Positions 41,895-51,742 of a stretch of DNA of 64,000 nucleotides are shown in pieces; the first letter of the stretch is position 1; each line of letters opens with the position of its first letter. The notes beneath the pieces were generated by a model. It was not told the origin of the DNA, searched no databases, and saw only the letters and a list, made by a program, of their open reading frames with translations. Where the stretch lies: positions 1-64,000 of the forward strand of contig NZ_JAHVDK010000028.1 of NCBI RefSeq assembly GCF_051487185.1, written 5' to 3'. Made by a program: the position numbers and the translations under genes. The stretch comes from Inquilinus limosus_F (lineage in GTDB: Bacteria > Pseudomonadota > Alphaproteobacteria > DSM-16000 > Inquilinaceae).

Positions 41895-44800
41895 ATGAGC
41901 CTGAGCTTCAGGGGTGTCCTTTCCGAAGTCGGACAGAATCGCAGCGCGGCCGGCACCAGGCGGTCTTCAAACGCCGCGGACCAGTTCACCCTGTCCGTCC
42001 AGCGCGCCAAGGACGAGAAGCCGGCCGAACCGCCGGCGCAGCCGGAGGCGCCGCCCACCTATCGCTGGAACGAGGGCCCGCGCGGGATTTCCGAGCACAA
42101 GGTGGAACCCGGGCTGTGGCCGTTCCGGATCTACGCGAAGGCGGGCGTCGACCCGAACGACAGCAAGGCCCTGCACGCCCAGCTGGCGGCCACGCCCCAG
42201 CTCGACCCGAAGGCCTTCGGCAACCGGCCCGGCGCCCCGGCCGACATCGACCAGCAGCTCGAATCCTTCGACAAGGTCTATGTCCTCGATTCGAACCGAC
42301 TCGGCCTCTTGGAAAATCAGCGCCAGGCCCTCGCGGTCGCCGGCGATCCGAAGAAGAGCGAGGCGGACCGGGACAAGGCGAAGGACGACCTCGTCGTCGC
42401 CATCGCGCAGGAGGTCGACCACGCCTCGCAGGGCCAGGGTGTGCCCAGCTTCGGCCGCGACGCCAACGGCAACGGAAAGCTTGATCGCGGCGAGTTCAGC
42501 GACCTGGTCGCGCCGATCGCCGAGCGCGCGCCCGATGATCCGGTCTTCCTCGACGCGCTCAACCAGGTCCGCGAGATGAAGGAGCGGGCGTGGAAGGCCG
42601 ACGGGCGGACCACCGACCAGCTGGGCCAGATCGCGGCCGCGGGCGACCGCGGCGACTATGCCCAGGTCACGGCCGACACCAAGCGGCAGCTCCTCGCCCT
42701 CGCCGATGCCACGGAAGGGCCGGAAGCGGCGAAGATCACCGCCCTCACCAAGCGGGCCGGCGTCTATCAGACCTATGTCGGCAGCGACGAGAAGCAGTAT
42801 CTCGCCGCCGTCCAGGAAGGGGTGAAGCAGGCGGTCCAGGAGCTCCGGGTCGAGCGCCCGGTCCGGGAGCTCGAGGCCGCCTGGGGCAAGGGCGGCACGG
42901 ACGGGGCCAAGGCCTTCCTGGCCAAGCTGCGCGAGACGACGGACACGAAGGACAGCCTGCCGGGCAGCGGCTCGCTGCTGGCCTCCGATCCGCGCGTCCA
43001 GAAGATGGTCGACCAGTCGATCGACGCGATCGCCGGCTCGCGATCCAGCGGCGACGACCGGAAGGGCCAGATCCAGGCCCTGCTCGACCTCGGCGCGGCC
43101 TGCCAGACCATCCTCTACAATGACGGGGCCAAGGCGGGCGCCGGCAAGGCCTTCGTCGATCACGTGGCGTCGCGGATCGTCGACAAGATGAACAGCGACC
43201 TGCCCGGGGACCATATCAATCTGCTGCACGAGCAGCAGTTCTTCAGCATCATGAGCCGCGAGGACGCGGAAGGGTCGGGCACGTCGCTGCTGACCGCCAT
43301 CGCCGCCCGCACGGCGACGCTCGGCGCCGACAAGAAGGCGGAGCTGGAGCAGAAGGGCGAGCTCGGGCACAACGAGTATCTGTCGCAGAACTCGAACGCC
43401 CAGTGGGCCGTGCGGCGCAGCATCGAGAACTTCGACGCCGCCGCGACCAGGCAGGACGACAAGATCAACCAGCTCTACAACGAACTCTATCACGGGCTCA
43501 GCGGCTGGGGCGGGGTGAAGTCCGACGACCCGATCTCCGCGGCGGACCAGCTCGCGCGGGACATGGAGGCGATCGACGACCTGCCGGGGAACGAACAGAA
43601 GGCGCAGGATCTGACGCGCGAGGGCGAGAAGAAGCTGCCGCAATGGGAGCGGCAGGAAAGCATCCAGCTCGCGCTCGACCTCTACAAGACCGACCTGAAG
43701 AAGGTCGACGGCTTCGACAACGACGCGCCGATCCCGCAGCTCTTCGGCACCGGGATCATGATGACCAAGTCGAAGTCGATCCAGGAGGCGATGGACGGCC
43801 TGCCGGAGCTGCCGGAGACCAAGACCGATCCCTATGCCAACACCGGGACCGCCGAACCGCAGACGCCCGGCACGATCTGGGTCCAACGCTCGACCCGCGC
43901 CCTCGCCACCTTCGCCGTGGTCGAGACGATGAAGGGCGGCGTCAAGAACATCAACCAGGCCATGGCGGAGAATCGCTACCAAGCGATTCTCCGTGGCGAC
44001 GCCACGGCCAGTCGGGCCGAGATCGACGCCCTGCAGAAGTACGTCAACGGCACCAGGCCGAACCCCAATCGAGACTTTGCCAAGTTCCTCGACGGGCTGA
44101 AGGCAAGCATGGGGCAGGGAAGGCTGGAGGACATCATCGCCGGGCGGGCGCAGCCGACCGAGACCGAGCGGCGGCAGATGGCGAGCGCCGAGCGGCTGAA
44201 CATCGGCACCAACGCGATCACGCGCATCTCCGGCGGCGGCAGCGCCATCCTGTTCGGCCGCAACCTCGATGCGCTCGACACCTCGCCGGCCGATCTCGTC
44301 TATTACGTGCCGCACACGATGATGATGCTCAACGCGGCCCAGACAGCAGTGCTGCCGAATGCCCGGGAGATCCTGACCGGAAAGGATCGAGGCGCGCCGA
44401 CCAGCCTGGAGACCCGGATCAACAATGCGCAGACGCGGGTCGCCAACAGCAATCTCAGCCCGACGCAGAAGGCTGTCTGGGGCAAGACCCTGAGCGGGCT
44501 GGAGAAGTTGCGGGGCGGCGGGGTCGACGTGCTCTATGTCGGCGCGGACCTGACCAATGCGATCTTCAACGGCTTCGGCGTGGCAGGGACGAAGCAGGAT
44601 TTCGTGAAGTCCGCGGGCTATGCCACCGCCACGGTCAGCGATGCCATCTTCGCCGCCTCAGCCACTGCGACGCTGTCCGACGGAACGATCGCCGAAACGG
44701 CCCTGGGCCGGCTGATCACCCGCCTGGGTCCGCTGAAGGTCAGCGGGGTGGCGGCGGTGCTGCAGGTGGCCGGCGCCGGCATCGTCCAGGGCAAGGGCGC

Positions 44801-45470
44801 CTACGACGCGGCCCACAAATACGACAAGGCCGATGCGGACGCCATCCAGGTGCTCTACGGCGTCAAGGACCGGAAGGTGGCGGAGGTGCTGGCGGAGCAC
44901 AACGACTTCCTGGACGAAGGCCTGCTCGGCATCCTCCAGACGGTCTTCCCCGGCGACGAGCATCTGATGGGCGGCGACGAGCTGACCCGGAGCGCGGGCA
45001 ACGTCCTGACCGGCACCTACAGCGATCTCGACTACACCCGGGCGCGCCTCGGCCGCATCTTCAACAGCTGGACGCCGGAACAGGCGGAGGAGGTGGCCGA
45101 GACCGTCAGGGCCATGACCGCCAAGGACGGCAAGCTGCCCGAGACGCAGGACGATCTGAAGTACCTGCAGCTGCCCCCCGACCCGACCAAGGCCGATCTC
45201 TCGCGGTATCCGGGCGTCCGCTACAACAGCGAGACCAAGCGCTACGAGGATTCGGCCAGCAACATGTACTGGCAGGGCGACCGGTGGTGGGCGCCGCAGA
45301 AGAAGAGCGATGCTCCGGTCGGCCTCGGTTCGGTGCCGAGCCAGGATCCGCTCTGGTACGATCCCGAGCAGCGGACGCTCATGCACGCCAACGGCTTCGC
45401 CAAGGAGGTGAAGCCGGACAGCCAGGAGGGGCTCAAGGCCTGGCTCAAGGGCAAAGGCTATCTCGACTGA
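41895..45470 (+). CDS. Large orphan protein with EF-hand loop, unknown function
   Basis: I do not recognise this 1191-residue protein. The N-terminus is Ser/Gln/Arg-rich with no Sec signal, followed by a Pro/Glu-rich linker (about residues 35-55). A canonical EF-hand calcium loop DANGNGKLDRGE lies at residues 189-200. The middle is helical, charged and Lys/Glu/Asp-rich with few Cys. Three mildly hydrophobic Gly/Ala-rich stretches lie at roughly residues 880-990 (for example GVAAVLQVAGAGIVQG). The C-terminal ~80 residues are Trp/Tyr-rich (YWQGDRWW). GGGGGAGGG precedes the ATG. It stands alone with its own promoter and terminator. The make-up would fit a secreted effector or surface protein, but no secretion genes are nearby. 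Confidence 0.85.
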   Translation: MSLSFRGVLSEVGQNRSAAGTRRSSNAADQFTLSVQRAKDEKPAEPPAQPEAPPTYRWNEGPRGISEHKVEPGLWPFRIYAKAGVDPNDSKALHAQLAATPQLDPKAFGNRPGAPADIDQQLESFDKVYVLDSNRLGLLENQRQALAVAGDPKKSEADRDKAKDDLVVAIAQEVDHASQGQGVPSFGRDANGNGKLDRGEFSDLVAPIAERAPDDPVFLDALNQVREMKERAWKADGRTTDQLGQIAAAGDRGDYAQVTADTKRQLLALADATEGPEAAKITALTKRAGVYQTYVGSDEKQYLAAVQEGVKQAVQELRVERPVRELEAAWGKGGTDGAKAFLAKLRETTDTKDSLPGSGSLLASDPRVQKMVDQSIDAIAGSRSSGDDRKGQIQALLDLGAACQTILYNDGAKAGAGKAFVDHVASRIVDKMNSDLPGDHINLLHEQQFFSIMSREDAEGSGTSLLTAIAARTATLGADKKAELEQKGELGHNEYLSQNSNAQWAVRRSIENFDAAATRQDDKINQLYNELYHGLSGWGGVKSDDPISAADQLARDMEAIDDLPGNEQKAQDLTREGEKKLPQWERQESIQLALDLYKTDLKKVDGFDNDAPIPQLFGTGIMMTKSKSIQEAMDGLPELPETKTDPYANTGTAEPQTPGTIWVQRSTRALATFAVVETMKGGVKNINQAMAENRYQAILRGDATASRAEIDALQKYVNGTRPNPNRDFAKFLDGLKASMGQGRLEDIIAGRAQPTETERRQMASAERLNIGTNAITRISGGGSAILFGRNLDALDTSPADLVYYVPHTMMMLNAAQTAVLPNAREILTGKDRGAPTSLETRINNAQTRVANSNLSPTQKAVWGKTLSGLEKLRGGGVDVLYVGADLTNAIFNGFGVAGTKQDFVKSAGYATATVSDAIFAASATATLSDGTIAETALGRLITRLGPLKVSGVAAVLQVAGAGIVQGKGAYDAAHKYDKADADAIQVLYGVKDRKVAEVLAEHNDFLDEGLLGILQTVFPGDEHLMGGDELTRSAGNVLTGTYSDLDYTRARLGRIFNSWTPEQAEEVAETVRAMTAKDGKLPETQDDLKYLQLPPDPTKADLSRYPGVRYNSETKRYEDSASNMYWQGDRWWAPQKKSDAPVGLGSVPSQDPLWYDPEQRTLMHANGFAKEVKPDSQEGLKAWLKGKGYLD

Positions 45471-45477
45471 GTGTCGG

Positions 45478-45506
45478 GGCACGGCCGGGGAGGACCCGGC
45501 CGTGCC
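45478..45506. terminator. Perfect 12-bp hairpin between convergent genes
   Basis: GGCACGGCCGGG (45478-45489) pairs exactly with CCCGGCCGTGCC (45495-45506) across a GAGGA loop. It starts 7 nt after the orphan gene stop and 9 nt before the end of ohr, so it probably terminates both transcripts. Confidence 0.7.
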
Positions 45507-45515
45507 GCCGTCGTC

Positions 45516-45929
45516 TCAGACGATCTGGGTCCGGACGTCGACGTTGTTGCGGGTGGCGTTGGAATAGGGGCAGACCTTGTGCGCCTTCTCCACCAGCTCG
45601 GCGGCCTGCGCCCGGTCGATCCCGGGCAGCGAGACGCGCAGGTCGATGTCGAGGCCGAAGCCGCCCGGGATCTCGCCGATGCCGACCTCGGCGGTCACCG
45701 CGGCCTCGGCCGGAACCTGCACCTTCTCCTTGCCGGCGACGAATTTCAGCGCGCCGAGGAAGCAGGCGGAATAGCCCGCGGCGAAGAGCTGCTCGGGGTT
45801 GGTGGCGTTGCCCTGGCCGCCCATCTCCTTCGGCCGGGCGAGGTCGAAGTCCAGCCGGCCGTCGGAGGTCCGGGTGTGCCCGTCGCGCCCGCCGGTCGAG
45901 GTGGCGGTGGCCCTGTAGAGTATATTCAT
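45516..45929 (-). CDS. ohr: Organic hydroperoxide resistance protein
   Basis: The 137-residue Ohr/OsmC-fold peroxidase reduces organic hydroperoxides using two Cys residues, visible as C56 in GYSACFLGAL and C120 in KVCPYSNATRNN. The start MNILYRATATSTGGRDGH and the GNATNPEQLFAAGY motif are those of Ohr rather than OsmC. AAGGAG lies 7 nt before the ATG at 45929. The usual regulator OhrR is not next to it. Confidence 0.95.
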   Translation of the reverse strand: MNILYRATATSTGGRDGHTRTSDGRLDFDLARPKEMGGQGNATNPEQLFAAGYSACFLGALKFVAGKEKVQVPAEAAVTAEVGIGEIPGGFGLDIDLRVSLPGIDRAQAAELVEKAHKVCPYSNATRNNVDVRTQIV

Positions 45930-46025
45930 CGCGTTCTCCTTGTCTGGGCCGCACCGGCCGATGCGGCTATGGGGACGGAACGACATCACAAAGATGGGGC
46001 GGCGGCCCGGGGCTGCCACCCGGCG

Positions 46026-46973
46026 TTACTGCCCGAAGCGCCGGGGATCGACCGCGGCGAAGCCGTCGCCGCGGGTGAAATTGTCCAGGCGGACCACCAG
46101 CGGCGTCTCCGCCGGGTCGCGATAGGGCCCGAACTTGAAGTACTGGTCGCCGCCGTCGAGGGAGCCGATCGGCCCGCGGATTGTGACGACGGGCCGGCCG
46201 TCGGCCCAGACCTCGACCAGGTCGTCCGGGCGGCCGGCGACGCGCAGATGCACCACCATGTCGACCCAGGTGCCGAAGGGCGAGGGCAGCGGCGCTTGGC
46301 GGTCGATGGCGAGGCCGCGGCTGCAATCGGCACTGCGGTCGGTCGGCAGCTCGGCGCCCAGCTCGTCGGCGCCGCCATGCAGGAAGCTGCGATGGCCCGG
46401 GAAATCCGAGAAATCATAGCCGTCCTGCCAGGCCACCAGCACCCGGCACTGCTGGCCCGGCGACGGCCCCGCCTGCTCCACGGTCAGGTGGAAGGCGCCG
46501 TTCTTGAAGCGCTGGGCCAGGAACGGGCTGCGGCTGCCGTTCTGCTTCCATTGGCCGACCACCAGCCGGTTGCCATCGGCCGCAGCGGCCGGCCCGTCGA
46601 TCCGGAAGCTGAAGCCGAACCAGCGGTCGGCGCCCGCCGGCTCGGTCGATTGCAGCCACAGCTCGGCGCGCTGGTCGTCCTCCGGGTTGAACACCGCACC
46701 CGGCATGGTGTCGAGGCAGCCGCTGCGCCGGCGCCGCACCTCGACGGAGGGAATGGCGGGCGGCACGCTCCCGTCCGCCAGCAGGGCCATGCCGGCGGCG
46801 TAGCGGCCAGAGCGCACCATCGTCTCCTCGATGAAGAAGCGGTTCTCGGCGCGCGGGCAGGGCGCCCAGACCTGCGGGTCGATGCGTCCCGATTCGAATC
46901 CATCGGTGATGTCGGCAGCGGAGGCCGGTGCCGTGGCGATGATCAGGACGGCCGGCAGCAGGGCTCGAAGCAT
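46026..46973 (-). CDS. Secreted polysaccharide lyase (PF14099/heparin-lyase-like), copy 1
   Basis: The 315-residue precursor has a signal peptide ending near APASAAD. The mature protein begins with DGFESGRIDPQVW. The middle has the beta-jelly-roll segments AELWLQSTEPAGADRWFGFSFRID and LVVGQWKQNGSRSPFLAQRF. The end has FGTWVDMVVHLRV and DQYFKFGPYRD, which match the polysaccharide-lyase family (PF14099). A second, clearly related gene follows the same plan at 47208-48173. It probably cuts or binds an acidic polysaccharide in the periplasm or outside. The ATG at 46973 puts the signal at the N-terminus. Activity is inferred only. Confidence 0.8.
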   Translation of the reverse strand: MLRALLPAVLIIATAPASAADITDGFESGRIDPQVWAPCPRAENRFFIEETMVRSGRYAAGMALLADGSVPPAIPSVEVRRRRSGCLDTMPGAVFNPEDDQRAELWLQSTEPAGADRWFGFSFRIDGPAAAADGNRLVVGQWKQNGSRSPFLAQRFKNGAFHLTVEQAGPSPGQQCRVLVAWQDGYDFSDFPGHRSFLHGGADELGAELPTDRSADCSRGLAIDRQAPLPSPFGTWVDMVVHLRVAGRPDDLVEVWADGRPVVTIRGPIGSLDGGDQYFKFGPYRDPAETPLVVRLDNFTRGDGFAAVDPRRFGQ

Positions 46974-47092
46974 GATCGCTCCGGGGCTATCTGGCCGAAG
47001 CAGGATAGGCGGCCGGCCGGGCGCAGCCAAGCGGCGCCGGGCCCAGGCCTCACACCGAGTCTTTATGAAGAACGACTTTCGTCAACCTCAAG

Positions 47093-47178
47093 CCGTCATC
47101 GCGAGGTGCGAAGCACCGTGGCGATCCAGGGGCCGGTGCCGCTGGATGGCCACGCCCCTTCGGGGCTCGCCATGACGG
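47093..47178. repeat. Palindromic dispersed repeat (CGTCAT-GCGAG family), copy 1
   Basis: CCGTCATCGCGAG at the left end faces CTCGCCATGACGG at the right end. Inside, GTGGCGATCCAG faces CTGGATGGCCAC. The layout matches the element at 62925-63010. It lies between the two tandem lyase genes. Confidence 0.75.
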
Positions 47179-47207
47179 TTATGGGCATGAGTTCTGATCA
47201 GTTGGCA

Positions 47208-48173
47208 TTACCGGTCGAAGCGCCGCGGATCGACCTCCTCGAAGCTTTGGCCCAGGCCGAAATTGTCGAGGCGGACCGCGACCGGGCTGTCTGCGGGGTC
47301 GCGATAGGGGCCGATCTTGAAATACTGCCGGCCGCTGTCGCGATAGCCCAGCGGGCCGCGGACGGTGACGATCGGCTGGCCGTTGGCCCAGATCTCGATC
47401 AGGTCGTCGGGCCGGGCGTCGACGCGGATATGGATCACCATGTCGACCCAGGCCCCGTAGGGCGAGGGCAGCGACGTCTTGCGGTCGATGGTGAGGTCGC
47501 GCCGGCAGTCGGTGTCGTAGTCGGGCGGCAGCTTCGCGCCGGTGGCGTCGAAGCCGTCATGCAGGAAGCTGTGATGCGCCGGGAAATCGGAGAAGTCGTA
47601 ACCGTCCTCCCATGCGACCAGCACCCGGCATTGCTGGTACCGCGCCGGCCCGTCCTGCTCCACCGTCAGATAGAACTTCCGGTTGCGGAAGCGCTGGCCC
47701 AGGAAGGGGCTGTACTGGCCGGCCTGCTTCCACTGGCCGACCAGGAATCGCCGGCCGTCGGCCTCGGGCGCCGGCGGCGCGTCGATGCGGAAGCTGAAGC
47801 CGTACCAGAGGTCGGTGCCCTTCGGCTGGGTCTCCCGCAGCCACAGCTCGGCCCGCTGGTCGCTGCCCGGGTCGAACTCCGTGTCCTGGTCGGAGTCGAT
47901 GCAACCGCTGCGCAGATGCGGGCCGTTGGCTATTTCGATCGCGGGCGGCAGGTCCGGCGTCGGCAGCAGCGCCATGCCGGCGGCGTAGCGGCCGGAGCGC
48001 GCCAGCATCTCGTCGATGAAGAAGCGGCCCTCCGGCCGCCGGCAGGGCGACCAGACCTGCGGCGTGATGCGCCCGCCCTCGAAGCCATCGCTGAGGGGAT
48101 CGGCGGCGGCCGGAGCGGCGGCCAGCAGGAGGACGATCGGCAGCAGTGACCGCCGCAGGAAGACTGGAAGCAT
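47208..48173 (-). CDS. Secreted polysaccharide lyase (PF14099/heparin-lyase-like), copy 2
   Basis: The 321-residue precursor has a signal peptide ending near APAAADP. It is colinear with the neighbouring copy over the full length: DGFEGGRITPQVW, FFIDEMLARSGRYAAGMALL, LVGQWKQAGQYSPFLGQRF, YGAWVDMVIHIRV and RQYFKIGPYRD. The pair therefore arose by tandem duplication followed by clear divergence. Two conserved Cys pairs (PC near residue 42, GC near residue 90, QC and DC later) probably form disulfides in the periplasm. Confidence 0.8.
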   Translation of the reverse strand: MLPVFLRRSLLPIVLLLAAAPAAADPLSDGFEGGRITPQVWSPCRRPEGRFFIDEMLARSGRYAAGMALLPTPDLPPAIEIANGPHLRSGCIDSDQDTEFDPGSDQRAELWLRETQPKGTDLWYGFSFRIDAPPAPEADGRRFLVGQWKQAGQYSPFLGQRFRNRKFYLTVEQDGPARYQQCRVLVAWEDGYDFSDFPAHHSFLHDGFDATGAKLPPDYDTDCRRDLTIDRKTSLPSPYGAWVDMVIHIRVDARPDDLIEIWANGQPIVTVRGPLGYRDSGRQYFKIGPYRDPADSPVAVRLDNFGLGQSFEEVDPRRFDR

Positions 48174-48217
48174 GGACGGGCCTGGCTGCCAAATCAGGAC
48201 GAAAATCGCATTATCGT

Positions 48218-49021
48218 TCAGCGCGGCGGCCGGGTGGCCCCGAGCAGCCGCGGCAGGTCGCCGCGCCAGGCAACCAGCGAGAACACCAGCGCCGCCACCG
48301 CCACGAACAGCACCGTCACCGCCGCCATCACCGGGGTGTAGCCGTAGCGCAGGGCGTTGAAGATCTTGATCGGCAGCGTCACCACGGTCGACCCCGCCAC
48401 CATATAGGCGACGATGTACTCGTTCAGGCTCAGCACGAAGGCGAAGGCGTAGCCGGAGATGACGTAGGGCCGGATCGAGGGCAGCACGATGGTGCGGAAC
48501 ACGGTGCGCTCATCGGCCCCCAGCGTGCGCGCCGCCTCCACCGCCGCGCGGTCGATCGAGGCCAGGCCGAGCGCGATGTTCACCAGCGGCAGGGTGACGA
48601 AGAAGATGCCGTGCGAGACGATGGTGGCGGCGATGTGGCCGTACAGGCCGAAGATCTGCCAGAAGATCAGGAAGCCCAGCGCCGAGACCACCGGCGGCAG
48701 GATGAAGGGGGCGATGCCGAGGGTGTAGAGAGCGCGGCCCCAGCGCGGGTTCCAGCGCCACAGATACCAGGCCATGGGCAGCGCGATCGCCACCGACAGG
48801 GCGGCGGCCAGAACGGCGATGACCAGGCTGTTGCTCAGCGCCCCGACCCATTCCGGGTCCCGGAGCATCTCGCCGAACCAGGCGAAGGACAGGCCTTGCG
48901 GCGGGAACAGCAGGCGCTTCTTCTCGTTCAGCGACACGCCGGTGATAACGATGATCGGTGCCAGCAGGACGGCCCCGATCAGGCCCATATAGAGGCGGGA
49001 GAGCATGCGGCCCATGGTCAT
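48218..49021 (-). CDS. ABC transporter permease (PotC-like)
   Basis: The 267-residue inner-membrane protein has six helices. The EAA loop is AAVEAARTLGADERTVFRTIVLPSIRPYVI, and the family start is PIIVITGVSLNEKKRLLFPPQGLSFAWF. It belongs to the polyamine/opine/iron group of importers. Its ATG overlaps the stop of the PotB-like gene (49018-49021). It ends the operon. Confidence 0.93.
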   Translation of the reverse strand: MTMGRMLSRLYMGLIGAVLLAPIIVITGVSLNEKKRLLFPPQGLSFAWFGEMLRDPEWVGALSNSLVIAVLAAALSVAIALPMAWYLWRWNPRWGRALYTLGIAPFILPPVVSALGFLIFWQIFGLYGHIAATIVSHGIFFVTLPLVNIALGLASIDRAAVEAARTLGADERTVFRTIVLPSIRPYVISGYAFAFVLSLNEYIVAYMVAGSTVVTLPIKIFNALRYGYTPVMAAVTVLFVAVAALVFSLVAWRGDLPRLLGATRPPR

Positions 49022-49914
49022 CGTCTCCGCCCCTGGCCCAGCAACAGGGTCAGCCCGATCAGGGCCAGGCTGACCAGCACCAGGAACACCGCCAGTGCCG
49101 CGGCGAAGGGGATGTTCGACTGGTAGATCGCCTGGTCGGTGATCAGCACCGACAGGGTCCAGTGCTCCGGCTTGCCCAGCACCTGCGGCAGGATGTAGGA
49201 GCCGAGGGTGAAGACGAAGACCAGGATCATCGTCGCCAGGATCGCCTGGCGCAGCGACGGGACGACCACGGTGAAGAAGGCGCGCTGGTGCGAGGCGCCG
49301 AGCGTGCGGGCGGCTTCGGTGATCTCCGGGTCGAGGCGGTTCACCGCCGGGTACAGCATCAGCACGGAATAGGGGAAGCCGATGAAGCACAGCCCCATCA
49401 GGAGCGCGCCGAAGCTCGGCGTGTAGGCGTCGGGCGTGCCGAGGATGCCGAGGGTGACCAAGAGGTTGGAGATGCCGGCCGAGCGCGACAGCAGGATCGA
49501 CCAGGCGAAGCCCATGATCACCTCGGACAGCGACAGGATCGACAGGATGCTGACCAGCCAGGCCACCTGCACCGACCGGCGGGTGCGGCTGAGGAACCAG
49601 GTGAAGGGGACCGAGGCGGTAACGCAGATCACCGCCGCCAGGCCGCAGATCATCAGCGAGAAGCCGAGCACCCGGGTGAACAAGGGTGTCCAGAAGCGGG
49701 CGTAGTTCTCCAGCTCGAAAGCCGGCTGGTACATCCCGCCCTCGACGCGGTGGTAGAAGCTGAACGCCACCATGATCACGAAGGGGATCAGGAAGAAGAC
49801 GCCCAGCATCGCCGCCGGCCACAGTGCCGGCAGCCGGGCGACCAGGCCGCGGGGGGCTGCAGGGGCGGCCGGTCCGGCCGGTGTCGCGACTATGGCGGGG
49901 GTAGGCGCGGTCAT
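49018..49914 (-). CDS. ABC transporter permease (PotB-like)
   Basis: The 298-residue inner-membrane protein has a Pro/Ala-rich cytoplasmic N-terminus, six helices and the EAA loop EITEAARTLGASHQRAFFTVVVPSLRQAIL. It pairs with the PotC-like permease that follows. Its ATG at 49914 overlaps the stop codon of vapC, so its translation is probably coupled to the toxin gene, an unusual arrangement. Confidence 0.93.
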   Translation of the reverse strand: MTAPTPAIVATPAGPAAPAAPRGLVARLPALWPAAMLGVFFLIPFVIMVAFSFYHRVEGGMYQPAFELENYARFWTPLFTRVLGFSLMICGLAAVICVTASVPFTWFLSRTRRSVQVAWLVSILSILSLSEVIMGFAWSILLSRSAGISNLLVTLGILGTPDAYTPSFGALLMGLCFIGFPYSVLMLYPAVNRLDPEITEAARTLGASHQRAFFTVVVPSLRQAILATMILVFVFTLGSYILPQVLGKPEHWTLSVLITDQAIYQSNIPFAAALAVFLVLVSLALIGLTLLLGQGRRR

Positions 49915-50306
49915 GCCGCCTCGATATCGGTCTGCGGGAAATCGTCACCCTTGTACAGCAGCGGCAGCCTTGCTTGGCGGGCGCAGGCATAGGCGAAGCA
50001 GTCGCCGAAATTCAGCGCCGCCGGATGGCGCGACTTTCCGTAGCGCGCATAGGCATCGATGGCGAGGGCCCGGGTTTCCGCCGCGACCGGGATCACGGCG
50101 ATGTCGGCGAGGACGAGAAAATCCTCGACCCCTTGCTGCGCCGCCGGGATCGAGAGGCCGAGAATGCGGCCAATCGCGATCACCGTCTCCCATACCGCCA
50201 GAGGGGAGGTGACGCGGCGGTTTGCATTCTGCAGACGGGCGAGGAGCTCGCGCGCGTCGCGCTCCTCGGTCAGGATCGCTGTCAGCGCCGAGGCATCGAC
50301 GAACAT
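49911..50306 (-). CDS. vapC: VapC-type PIN-domain toxin
   Basis: The 131-residue PIN-domain ribonuclease has the acidic residues of the active site: Asp in FVDASAL at the start, Glu in VWETVIAIGR, and Asp in ALNFGDCFAYACA. LPLLYKGDDFPQTDI ends the fold. VapC enzymes cut tRNA or rRNA. The ATG at 50306 overlaps the vapB stop (ATGA) and GAGGAGC is upstream. It is embedded between the ATPase and permease genes of an importer operon. Confidence 0.92.
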   Translation of the reverse strand: MFVDASALTAILTEERDARELLARLQNANRRVTSPLAVWETVIAIGRILGLSIPAAQQGVEDFLVLADIAVIPVAAETRALAIDAYARYGKSRHPAALNFGDCFAYACARQARLPLLYKGDDFPQTDIEAA

Positions 50307-50551
50307 CAATGCTCCTCGTAAAGGCTGTCGATGAACGGCTTGTCCGCCGGGCGGGAGGCTTTGCGATCGCCGCGGGCGCGTAGAGCGCGGGCGAACTCGA
50401 TACCTCGCTCGACCAGGGTCGGATGAGCGCGGGCGCGCTCCAACTCATGCTGCAGGGCACGACGCACCGCCTCAGTCTTGCTGATCTTATGCAAAGCGGC
50501 GAGGCGTTCCGCCAGCTCGGCGACCTCGGCATCCTTGACGTAAAGCGGCAT
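50306..50551 (-). CDS. vapB: VapB-type antitoxin (PSK_trans_fac family)
   Basis: The 81-residue protein has the N-terminal DNA-binding segment PLYVKDAEVAELAERLAALHKISKTEAVRRALQHELER, typical of Rv0623-like VapB proteins. The C-terminal tail ends RPADKPFIDSLYEEH and would bind VapC. GGAGG lies 7 nt before the ATG at 50551, inside an inverted repeat. Antitoxin comes before toxin with overlapping stop/start, the normal order. Confidence 0.9.
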   Translation of the reverse strand: MPLYVKDAEVAELAERLAALHKISKTEAVRRALQHELERARAHPTLVERGIEFARALRARGDRKASRPADKPFIDSLYEEH

Positions 50552-50601
50552 TGGATATCCTCCAGAATATCCAAATATAAACCTCCTATATCCCGATGCA
50601 A
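50551..50601 (-). promoter_or_regulatory. vapBC internal promoter and operator
   Basis: On the minus strand TTGCAT (50601-50596) and TATATT (50579-50574) are spaced 16 nt and form a plausible promoter. TTGGATAT (50567-50574 on the minus strand) and its complement at 50551-50558 form an 8-bp inverted repeat around the ribosome site, a likely VapBC operator. It lies between the potA-like gene stop (50620) and vapB, so it could also drive the two permease genes. Confidence 0.6.
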
Positions 50602-50619
50602 GCGCGGTGGATGCACGTC

Positions 50620-51672
<1,053 letters not shown>

Positions 51673-51742
51673 GCGGGCTGTCTCGGAAATGGGCCCCGGC
51701 CGCCCCTCTTTAAGAGGGAAGACGGCCGGGGCGGATGCAGGA

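Noticed and set aside
41967..44315. A 782-codon open frame antisense to the orphan 1191-residue protein
   Set aside because: It is shadow composition (Asp/Leu/Arg/Val blocks) without ribosome site. The plus-strand frame has a normal amino-acid balance, an EF-hand and a good ribosome site.
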